Positions 54,793-62,768 of a stretch of 64,000 nt of DNA are shown here, one piece after another. Origin of the DNA: Brachyspira intermedia PWS/A (GTDB lineage Bacteria > Spirochaetota > Brachyspiria > Brachyspirales > Brachyspiraceae). The stretch is from contig NC_017243.1 in assembly GCF_000223215.1 (NCBI RefSeq), positions 1,612,001 through 1,676,000 on the forward strand, given 5' to 3'. Each line of letters starts with the position of its first letter. The stretch's first letter is position 1. The translations under genes were made by a program, and so were the position numbers. The notes beneath the pieces are model-generated. The model had not been told where the DNA came from and made no database searches. It saw only the letters and a list, made by a program, of their open reading frames with translations.

Positions 54793-57144
54793 ATGAATAA
54801 TATCAAGATATTAAATAGGAATGAATGTAGCGGTTGTTCAGTATGTTATAAGGTATGTCCGCATAATGCTATAAGTATGATAGAGACTAAGGAAGGATTT
54901 CATTATCCTTTAATAGATGATGAAAAATGTACGGATTGTGGAGTTTGTGTAAAGCGATGCCATTCTTTAAATGATAATTTTAAGACAAAACATAGAAAGG
55001 AGTTTTATGAAGTTAAGGCCTCTGATGAAATTAGAATGAAAAGTTCATCAGGTGGAATGTTTAGTTTAGTAGCAAATTATATACTAGATAGAGGTGGTTA
55101 TGTATGCGGAGCTAGCTTTAGTGAAGACTGGCTTAGAGTAGAACATATCATAATAGATAATAAGAAAGATTTAGACAAATTAAGATATTCTAAATATATA
55201 GAAAGTGATTTAGGTGATGTATTTATAGAGGTAAAGAAGTTATTAAATGATAAGAAGGAAGTATTATTTACAGGAGCACCTTGTCAGGTATCAGCATTAA
55301 ATCATTATTTAGGCAGAGACTATGATAATTTATTAACTATAGATTTGTTATGCAATAGCGTAGTACCACAAAAGATATGGGAGAAGTATATAAAAGAGAA
55401 AGTAGAAAATATAGCAGATATAGAATATGTAAGTTTCCGTGATAAAAATATATTTAAATGGACAACAGGATTGTATATTAAAACAAATAACAAAGAATAT
55501 TTATCTTTTGGAATAAATGATTTATATTACAAGATGTTTGTAAATCATACATCTTGTAAAGAAGAATGTTTACATTGTAAATATAGACGATTTGATAGGC
55601 CAGGAGATATCACTATAGGCGATTATTGGTCAGTAAAGGCTAAATATAAAGATGATAAGGGTATATCATTAATAAAGATAAGTAGTAATAAAGCATCAAA
55701 AATATTTAATAAAATAAAAAGTAATTGTGAATATAAAGAAGTAAATATCACACATGATGGTTTTGAACCCTGGATAACACCAATATGGACAAATAGAAAG
55801 TATTTCTTTGATAATTTAGATAAAGAATCTATTGAAGAATTATATAAACATTGTTCAGATACTAAATACAATGTAGGTATTGTGAATATGATTAATACTA
55901 ATAATACTGGCGGAGTATTAACATATTATGCTTTATATAAATTAATAGAGCAATTAGGTTATAATCCTATATTAATATTTAATTATCAGGCTACTAGAAA
56001 TTTATATGATAATACTCTAGGATGTAAAGCTATACTAAGATATTTGAATGTTGGTAATAGTGTTTATAATGAATCAGAATTATATAAATATAATAAATAT
56101 TGTGATACATTTATTGTAGGTTCTGATGTAGTATTTGCTTTACCAAGTTGGGTAAATCTATATCATCATTTAATGAATTTTGTACCTAGTTACAAGAAGA
56201 AAATATCTTTCTCTTCATCTTTTTCTTGTCTTCCTCAAGATTATAATATAGGTATTAAAAGAAAGTCTTTAATGAAATATTATTTTGAGCAGTTTGATAA
56301 AATATCTGTAAGAGAAGATGATGGAGTTGAAATTTGTAAGAATATATTTAATGTAAAAGCGGATCATGTATTAGATCCAGTATTTTTATTAGATAATTAT
56401 GATGAATTATTGAATAATAAGACTTCTACTATAGAAGGTAATTATTTGTTTGTGTATTATAGAAATTTAGATAATACAATGCAAGATTTAATAAATTATA
56501 TTGAAGAAAAATTGGATATAAATGTTATAAAATTACCTGTTACAGGAGATTGGAAACCTACACCATTATATGAATTAGAAGATTGGCTTTATATTATCAA
56601 GAATTGCAAATATTTAATTACTGATTCATATCATGGATTTTGCTTTGGATTATATTTTAATAAAAACATTTTAATAAAAATAGATTCTGGTTCTTCAAGA
56701 TTATTATCTTTGATGCGAATGTTTAATTTGGAAGATAGAATAGTTAGTTCGGTTGAAGATATTAAGAATAGAGATTTATTAAAAGATATGGATTATACAG
56801 AGATCAATAAGAAGTTAGAAGCAGAGAAGAAACGTTCTATAGAATGGCTTAAAGAAGCTTTAGAAAGTCCAAAAGTATTAAAAGAAGATAGTTATAAAGA
56901 TGATCTAATCAATATTTTAATAAAAGATAGTATGAATATGGGGGCATCTATATCTAATTTGCAAAATAATAATATAGATATTTCTAAAAGTAAAGTAATT
57001 ATTGATCTTAATAATAAGATTAATAAACTAATTAATACCATAGCTTGGTGGATACCAATAAAAAAATGGCGTGATGATTTTAGAAATAAAATGCTAAATA
57101 CAGACCAGACCAGACCAGACCAGACCAGACCAGACCAGACCTAA
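54793..57144 (+). CDS. ferredoxin/FrhB/polysaccharide pyruvyl transferase fusion, copy 1
   Basis: 783 residues, start supported by GAGGAA. Two 4Fe-4S motifs are at the N-terminus (Cys12, 15, 18, 22 in CSGCSVCYKVCP; Cys46, 49, 52, 56 in CTDCGVCVKRC). Then comes a coenzyme F420 hydrogenase beta-subunit-like (FrhB) domain to about residue 350, with SSGGMFSLVANYIL, FTGAPCQVSAL and RPGDITIGDYW. From about 362 follows a polysaccharide pyruvyl transferase domain: NNTGGVLTYYALYKLIEQLG, IVGSDVVF, and the C-terminal YLITDSYHGFCFGLYF. The end has the tag IAWWIPIKKWRDDFRNKMLN and eight CAGAC units ending in a stop after DQT. FrhB-like and pyruvyl-transferase proteins often adjoin in glycan clusters; here they are one chain. 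A redox-linked modification of the glycan is likely; the exact reaction is unknown. It is duplicated directly downstream. Confidence 0.9.
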   Translation: MNNIKILNRNECSGCSVCYKVCPHNAISMIETKEGFHYPLIDDEKCTDCGVCVKRCHSLNDNFKTKHRKEFYEVKASDEIRMKSSSGGMFSLVANYILDRGGYVCGASFSEDWLRVEHIIIDNKKDLDKLRYSKYIESDLGDVFIEVKKLLNDKKEVLFTGAPCQVSALNHYLGRDYDNLLTIDLLCNSVVPQKIWEKYIKEKVENIADIEYVSFRDKNIFKWTTGLYIKTNNKEYLSFGINDLYYKMFVNHTSCKEECLHCKYRRFDRPGDITIGDYWSVKAKYKDDKGISLIKISSNKASKIFNKIKSNCEYKEVNITHDGFEPWITPIWTNRKYFFDNLDKESIEELYKHCSDTKYNVGIVNMINTNNTGGVLTYYALYKLIEQLGYNPILIFNYQATRNLYDNTLGCKAILRYLNVGNSVYNESELYKYNKYCDTFIVGSDVVFALPSWVNLYHHLMNFVPSYKKKISFSSSFSCLPQDYNIGIKRKSLMKYYFEQFDKISVREDDGVEICKNIFNVKADHVLDPVFLLDNYDELLNNKTSTIEGNYLFVYYRNLDNTMQDLINYIEEKLDINVIKLPVTGDWKPTPLYELEDWLYIIKNCKYLITDSYHGFCFGLYFNKNILIKIDSGSSRLLSLMRMFNLEDRIVSSVEDIKNRDLLKDMDYTEINKKLEAEKKRSIEWLKEALESPKVLKEDSYKDDLINILIKDSMNMGASISNLQNNNIDISKSKVIIDLNNKINKLINTIAWWIPIKKWRDDFRNKMLNTDQTRPDQTRPDQT
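57101..57140 (+). repeat. (CAGAC)8 pentanucleotide repeat
   Basis: Eight CAGAC units at the end of fusion copy 1. With eight units translation ends immediately (ACC TAA); with seven it would read on as at 53051, and with nine it would end P-N-M. Confidence 0.95.
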
Positions 57145-57254
57145 TATGTAGAGAGTACATATATACTAATAACAATAATATTATAATAATCAATAATAAA
57201 TTACAACCTATGTTGCAAGATAAAATTGCAGCATAGGTTTTTTTGTGCAAAAAA
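57141..57254. repeat. 114-bp downstream module, copy 2
   Basis: Identical to 53086-53199, including the terminator. The following bases (ATATATTTTGAGGAATAAAT) are shared with the leader of fusion copy 1, so the unit of duplication includes this spacer. Confidence 0.92.
57207..57244 (+). terminator. rho-independent terminator, copy 2
   Basis: Same eleven-pair stem as copy 1 (57207-57217 with 57227-57237) and seven T. It lies between the two fusion genes, so copy 2 would rely on read-through or on an unseen promoter. Confidence 0.88.
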
Positions 57255-57276
57255 TATATTTTGAGGAATAAATCTA

Positions 57277-59586
57277 ATGAATAATATCAAGATATTAAAT
57301 AGGAATGAATGTAGCGGTTGTTCAGTATGTTATAAGGTATGTCCACATAATGCTATAAGTATGATAGAGACTAAGGAAGGATTTCATTATCCTTTAATAG
57401 ATGATGAAAAGTGTACGGATTGTGGAGTTTGTGTAAAGCGATGTCATTCTTTAAATGATAATTTTAAGACAAAACATAGAAAGGAGTTTTATGAAGTTAA
57501 GGCCTCTGATGAAATTAGAATGAAAAGTTCATCAGGTGGAATGTTTAGTTTAGTAGCAAATTATATATTAGATAGAGGCGGTTATGTATGCGGAGCTAGC
57601 TTTAGCGAAGACTGGCTTAGAGTAGAACATATCATAATAGATAATAAGAAAGATTTAGACAAATTAAGATATTCTAAATATATAGAAAGTGATTTAGGTG
57701 ATGTATTTATAGAGTTAAAGAAGTTATTAAATGATAAGAAGGAAGTCTTATTTACAGGAGCACCTTGTCAGGTATCAGCACTAAATCATTATTTAGGAAG
57801 AGACTATGATAATTTATTGACTATGGATTTCTTATGTAATAGTGTTGTATCCCAAAAGATATGGGAGAAGTATATAAGAGAGAAAGTAGGTAATGTAGAA
57901 GATATAGAATATGTAAGTTTCCGTGATAAAAATATATTTAAGTGGTCATCTGGATTATATATAAAAACTAGAAATAAAGAATATTTATCTTTTGGAATAA
58001 ATGATTTATATTACAAGATGTTTGTAAATCATACATCTTGTAAAGAAGAATGTTTACATTGTAAATATAGACGATTTGATAGGCCAGGAGATATCACTAT
58101 AGGCGATTATTGGTCAGTAAAGGCTAAATATAAAGATGATAAGGGTATATCATTAATAAAGATAAGTAGTGATAAAGCATCAAAAATATTTAATGAAATA
58201 AAAAGTAATTGTGAATATAAGGCAGTAAATATTCTACATGATGGTTTTGGTCCTTGGATAACACCAATATTTACAAGTAGAAAGTATTTCTTTGATAATT
58301 TAGATAAAGAATCTATTGAAGAATTATATAAACATTGTTCAGATACTAAATACAATGTAGGTATTGTGAATATGATGTTTACCAATAATGCAGGTGGAGT
58401 ATTAACATATTATGCTTTATATAAATTAATAGAGCAATTAGGTTATAACCCAGTATTAATTTATAGTAAATTAGCTGCTAATAATCTTTATGATAATACT
58501 TTAGGATGTCAGATAGCTTTAAGATATTGTAATGTAGGTAACAGTGTTTATAGTGAATCAGAATTATATAAATACAATACATATTGTGATACATTTATTA
58601 TAGGTTCTGATGTAGTATTTGCTTTGCCAAGTTGGGTAAATCTATATCATCATTTAATGAATTTTGTACCTAGTTACAAGAAGAAAATATCTTTCTCTTC
58701 ATCTTTTTCTTGTCTTCCTCAAGATTATAATATAGGTATTAAAAGAAAGTCTTTAATGAAATATTATTTTGAGCAGTTTGATAAAATATCTGTAAGAGAA
58801 GATGATGGAGTTGAAATTTGTAAGAATATATTTGATGTAAAAGCGGATCATGTATTAGATCCAGTATTTTTATTAGATAATTATGATGAATTATTAAATA
58901 ATAGTAAAGTAAAAATAGATTATGATTATATAGTTGTTTATTACTCTACTTTTGATGAAAAAATATCAAATATTACAAACTACATATCTAAAGAATTAAA
59001 TCTTAAAGTAGAAATTATACCAGCGATAAATGGTTATAGAGATAATCCAGAATATACAATAGAGGATTGGATATATAAAATAAGAAATTGTAAATATTTA
59101 ATAACAAATACATTTCATGGATTTTGTTTTGGATTATATTTTAACAGGAATATTATTATTAGTATTTACTCAGGTTCTTCAAGATTATTATCTTTGATGC
59201 GAATGTTTAATTTGGAAGATAGGATAGTTAGTTCGGTTGAAGATATTAAGAATAGAGATTTATTAAAAGATATGGATTATACAGAGATCAATAAGAAGTT
59301 AGAAGCAGAGAAGAAACGTTCTATAGAATGGCTTAAAGAAGCTTTAGAAAGTCCAAAAGTATTGAAAGAAGATAGTTATAAAGATGATTTAATTAATATT
59401 TTAATAAAAGATAGTATGAATATGGGGGCATCTATATCTAATTTGCAAAATAATAATATAGATATTTCTAAAAGTAAAGTAATTATTGATCTTAATAATA
59501 AGATTAATAAACTAATTAATACCATAGCTTGGTGGATACCAATAAAAAAATGGCGTGATGATTTTAGAAATAAAATGTTAAACTAA
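57277..59586 (+). CDS. ferredoxin/FrhB/polysaccharide pyruvyl transferase fusion, copy 2
   Basis: 769 residues with the same layout as copy 1: two 4Fe-4S motifs with all eight cysteines, the FrhB-like domain, the pyruvyl transferase domain and the WWIP tag. The first 150 residues and the last 130 are almost identical to copy 1, including many silent positions. Two blocks differ strongly: residues about 365-425 (MMFTNNAGG...LIYSKLAANN) and about 540-632 (SKVKIDYDYIVVYYSTFDEK through YLITNTFHGFCFG). Copy 2 has no CAGAC tract and stops directly after the tag (KMLN). The pattern suggests that both copies act on the glycan but with different acceptor or donor, the variable block lying in the transferase domain; that is inference. 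Confidence 0.9.
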   Translation: MNNIKILNRNECSGCSVCYKVCPHNAISMIETKEGFHYPLIDDEKCTDCGVCVKRCHSLNDNFKTKHRKEFYEVKASDEIRMKSSSGGMFSLVANYILDRGGYVCGASFSEDWLRVEHIIIDNKKDLDKLRYSKYIESDLGDVFIELKKLLNDKKEVLFTGAPCQVSALNHYLGRDYDNLLTMDFLCNSVVSQKIWEKYIREKVGNVEDIEYVSFRDKNIFKWSSGLYIKTRNKEYLSFGINDLYYKMFVNHTSCKEECLHCKYRRFDRPGDITIGDYWSVKAKYKDDKGISLIKISSDKASKIFNEIKSNCEYKAVNILHDGFGPWITPIFTSRKYFFDNLDKESIEELYKHCSDTKYNVGIVNMMFTNNAGGVLTYYALYKLIEQLGYNPVLIYSKLAANNLYDNTLGCQIALRYCNVGNSVYSESELYKYNTYCDTFIIGSDVVFALPSWVNLYHHLMNFVPSYKKKISFSSSFSCLPQDYNIGIKRKSLMKYYFEQFDKISVREDDGVEICKNIFDVKADHVLDPVFLLDNYDELLNNSKVKIDYDYIVVYYSTFDEKISNITNYISKELNLKVEIIPAINGYRDNPEYTIEDWIYKIRNCKYLITNTFHGFCFGLYFNRNIIISIYSGSSRLLSLMRMFNLEDRIVSSVEDIKNRDLLKDMDYTEINKKLEAEKKRSIEWLKEALESPKVLKEDSYKDDLINILIKDSMNMGASISNLQNNNIDISKSKVIIDLNNKINKLINTIAWWIPIKKWRDDFRNKMLN

Positions 59587-59601
59587 AGTTAATATAAATT
59601 T

Positions 59602-59630
59602 TTGACAAAATATATTATTTTTAGTATAAT
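59602..59630 (+). promoter_or_regulatory. consensus promoter before the acyltransferase
   Basis: TTGACA (59602-59607), a 17-base spacer and TATAAT (59625-59630) are an exact consensus. Transcription would start near 59637, 20 bases before the ATG at 59657, so this gene has its own promoter inside the cluster. Confidence 0.75.
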
Positions 59631-59656
59631 TGCTAAAATTAGATTATGGACTAAAA

Positions 59657-60741
59657 ATGAATAAAAGATTAAACAATATAGATTTTTTAAAAATAATATT
59701 TAATTTTGGAATAATATATGGTCATATATTACAACATTACCTTATTCCACAATTTAAAGAATATAAAACTTTATTTAATTATACTAGTTATTCATATGGT
59801 TATATGTGTGAATTTCTTTTTATAATATCTGGGTATTTTTTATTTAAAGAACTAAATAAAAATGATACTAGAACATTTATAATAAAAAAAATTCAAAGAT
59901 TATGGCCTATATTTGCATTTTCTATATTTATTACATATATATTATCTCGTTTCTCTTTGTCTAGTTGGACAGATATAAATGTAATACCTGAACTATTATT
60001 TTTGAATAGAGCTATAATATATGATATTCCTGTTGTTGTTGGAATAGCATGGTATGTTGGAGCATTATTTTGGAGTAGTATATTTTATTTTATAATATCA
60101 AAAATATTTGAAAAAAAAGCTATATATATTATATATTTGATAACTTTTTTTTCATATATGATTTTATTTTCTAAAGTATATTTGTATAGTGAACCTAGAG
60201 TATTTAACTCTTTTATAACTTTTTTATGCTAAGAGGTTTTGCTGGTGTAGGTCTTGGTATATTATTTGCTTATAATGTAAGGATAAATAATGATACTAAT
60301 ATAAATTTAAAATCATTTATTATTGGTATATTAGAAATTATTATTTTTATATTAATAATTTTATATTTATCAATAATAAAGATAAAATTTTCTTTTCCTA
60401 TTGGATTTTCATTATTCACTATATTATTTTATTTATTTCTTAAAGGAGATGGAATATTCAGTATTATCTTAAATAAAGATAAAATAATAATACCATTTAT
60501 ATCTAAATATATATATGGTATATACATTATGCAATTTATTGTATTTGGTATTTGCAATAAATTTTTGTACAAAAATGAGTATTTAGGAGTTGTTAAATTT
60601 CCAATATTAAATATTATTATAACAATATTATTATGTTTTATAGTTGGTATTTTATCAAATATAATTGTAGATAAAATAGTTTATTATGTATGCATAAGAC
60701 CAGACCAGACCAGACCAGACCAGACCAGACTTAATATGTAA
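59657..60741 (+). pseudogene. acyltransferase 3 family membrane protein, frameshifted at a T6 run
   Basis: The start MNKRLNNIDFLKIIFNFGII with YGHIL, then FLFIISGYFLFKEL and IIKKIQRLWPIF, is typical of the acyltransferase 3 family, inner-membrane proteins with about ten helices that O-acetylate surface glycans. I choose the ATG at 59657 because the promoter's expected start point is at 59637; an in-frame TTG at 59630 lies in the -10 box. The frame stops at FITFLC, and the next frame continues with MLRGFAGVGLGILFAYN and several more helices. The break is the T6 run 60220-60225 (T_TTT_TTA); one more T gives about 361 residues, normal for the family. The end carries six CAGAC units and the tail RLNM, without a WWIP tag. 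Confidence 0.82.
60701..60730 (+). repeat. (CAGAC)6 pentanucleotide repeat
   Basis: Six CAGAC units at the end of the acyltransferase, encoding RPDQTRPDQTR. Translation leaves the tract in the third possible frame and ends L-N-M. Confidence 0.95.
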
Positions 60742-60816
60742 AAGGTACATATATACTAATAACAATAATATTATAATAAAAGATAGTAAATTACAACCTA
60801 ACTATTTAAAATTAAT

Positions 60817-60844
60817 TTGACAAAATAATAATTTAATTTAGAAT
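60817..60844 (+). promoter_or_regulatory. promoter before the GACAA repeat
   Basis: TTGACA (60817-60822), a 16-base spacer and TAGAAT (60839-60844). The transcript would include the GACAA tract and reach the terminator at 60980 unless read-through occurs. Confidence 0.6.
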
Positions 60845-60875
60845 AAATGTAATATTATTTATATGGTTTTCTTAT

Positions 60876-60940
60876 GACAAGACAAGACAAGACAAGACAA
60901 GACAAGACAAGACAAGACAAGACAAGACAAGACAAGACAA
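60876..60940 (+). repeat. (GACAA)13 pentanucleotide repeat
   Basis: Thirteen perfect GACAA units, 65 bases, between a promoter and a terminator. An ATG at 60874 reads through it as TRQDK repeats for about 25 codons, without a ribosome binding site. The unit differs by one base from the GACCA repeats nearby (GACAA versus GACCA). Confidence 0.95.
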
Positions 60941-60979
60941 GAGATAGATAATATTATAATAATAATTAATAAATTACAA

Positions 60980-61017
60980 CCTATGTTGCAGTATTAAATT
61001 GCAGCATAGGTTTTTTT
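60980..61017 (+). terminator. rho-independent terminator, copy 3
   Basis: The CCTATGTTGCA/TGCAGCATAGG stem of the other modules recurs with a changed loop (GTATTAAAT) and seven T. It lies only 20 bases before the glycosyltransferase start at 61038, so expression of that gene would depend on read-through. Confidence 0.88.
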
Positions 61018-61037
61018 ATTAATATTGGAGAAATATA

Positions 61038-62398
61038 ATGTATGAAAATATAAAAAAAGATATTGACAATGTAGTTTGGTGGATTCCATTTAAAAAATTA
61101 AGAAATTCATTAAAAAATTATTTACTACAGATCAGTGATTTGAGTAGTAAAATATCTAATTTAGATAATAAACTTAATAATTTAGATAATAAACTTAATA
61201 ATTTAGATAATAGAATACCTAATATTGTAGAAAATGATTTAAACTATATAAAAGAAAAAATAGGATATGCTGATATTAGAACATATAATATTGATATTAG
61301 AACTATTAATATGGAAAAACAAATTAATAGTATAAATAAAGATATAAGAATAAAATTAAATCATATTGCTTCAGAAGAATACAATTATGATAAGAATATT
61401 TTTAATAGTATTACCCCACCCTATATATCAATAATAGTACCTATATATAACATAGGTAAAGAATATTTACTAAATTGTTTGAATAGTTTAGTTAATCAAA
61501 CTTTGAAAGAAATAGAAATAATATTAGTTAATGATTGCTCTCCAAATGAAGAAGATGATTTAATATGCCAAGAATATGCCTTAAAAGATAAAAGAATAAA
61601 ATATATAAAACATAAAAAAATAAAGGTCCTGGCGGAGCTAGAATGACAGCACTAAGAGAAGCAAAAGGTTATGCTATAGGTTTTGCTGATCCTGATGATG
61701 CAGTTGCATTAAATACTTATGAAATAGCTGTTTCTAGAATGCTTATAAATAACGTTGATATAGTTTGTTTTAATTATTATTGGATAGAAAATGATGAAAT
61801 AACAGATATGCATATAAATATACCACAATTTTTATATGGCAATAATATATTACATTTATTATCTATAGAAAAAATGCATGCTCCTTTATGGGATAAAATT
61901 TATAGAAAAGAATTAATAGATAGATTTGAATTTGATTTATTTATTGATAATAATAAACTTGATGATATGATTGCTATAGTAAAGATATTAAGCGTAGCAA
62001 ATAATTTTGAATATATACCTATTCCTTTATATTTCCATAATAGAAGATATATATCAATAACTAATGATATTGATAAAAAATATATTTTTGATGATAGAAA
62101 GTATTCTGTAGAAAATATATTTGATTATTTTACAAGTAATTTTCAATTAAAAGAAAAAAAAATTGAAATGAATAATTTTATTATAACCTTATATAGATTA
62201 ACTTATGTTTTTATAGACATGAAGTTTTATAGAACTAAGCAAACAGATGAGGATATTGAAATACGTAATTGTCAAATACAATTATTAAAAGACTTGATAA
62301 AAGATAATATAAGAGATGGGTATATAACTGAAGAAATTTTTATGGATATATGTAATAAACGTAATTTATTGCCTTTAATAGATTTATATATTAATTAA
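61038..62398 (+). pseudogene. family 2 glycosyltransferase D with N-terminal WWIP tag, frameshifted at an A7 run
   Basis: GGAG precedes the ATG at 61038. Unlike in its neighbours, the tag is at the N-terminus: DNVVWWIPFKKLRNSLKNYL. A coiled coil follows (three LDNKLNN-type heptads, 61158-61220). The catalytic domain begins at about residue 133: ISIIVPIYNIGKEYLLNCLN and VNDCSPNEE. The frame is lost at the A7 run 61614-61620 and ends at 61646; one more A continues it as KGPGGARMTALREAKGYAIG and FADPDDAV, the DxD-type metal site, down to 62398 (about 453 residues). Without correction the metal site is absent, so the first fragment alone cannot be active. The heptamer here is T_AAA_AAA, a poorer slippage site than at the other breaks. 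Confidence 0.82.
61158..61220 (+). repeat. 21-bp tandem repeat, three units
   Basis: AATTTAGATAATAAACTTAA-T occurs twice exactly (61158-61178, 61179-61199) and once with changes (61200-61220). It encodes one coiled-coil heptad pair per unit (NLDNKLN), so length changes would keep the frame. Confidence 0.85.
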
Positions 62399-62768
62399 AT
62401 TGTCATAAGTAATAAGAATGTATAATATGGTTAAAAAAATTAATAAATAATGTATAAATACCAATATAATTTAAACTATGCAATAATTATAAAATAAAAA
62501 TTCTGATAAGAATTATGCTAAAAAATATTAAAAAGTTATATTTTTTTAATATTATAAGTTAACATTGATATAAGATAATTTTATAGATTATTAATATTCA
62601 TATTTTTAGCATAGTTCAATAATCTTGTTTGTCAACATAATAATAAAATTTATTTATAATTATTAATAATATTTTTGATAATTAATAGAAATAAAAAACT
62701 TGTTATATTTATATTTTTATATTAGAATAATCAAAATTCAGTTTTATGAAATAATTGGAGCATAAATA
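62399..62768. other. 370-bp spacer between the polysaccharide cluster and metH
   Basis: Very AT-rich, with no coding frame. An imperfect inverted repeat is visible: TTATGCTAAAAAATATTA around 62513-62530 and ATATTTTTAGCATAG around 62607-62621. I see no cobalamin or SAM riboswitch pattern. GGAG at 62757-62760 is the metH ribosome binding site. Confidence 0.5.

Noticed and set aside
51614-60940. Possible CRISPR array
   Set aside because: The repeats are direct pentamers without spacers, and no cas genes are present.
60874-60951. Small gene encoding TRQDK repeats through the GACAA tract
   Set aside because: No ribosome binding site, length set only by the repeat, and no similarity to neighbouring tails; kept as a repeat.
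62399-62768. Cobalamin or SAM riboswitch before metH
   Set aside because: I looked for conserved GC-rich boxes and found only AT-rich sequence with one weak inverted repeat.
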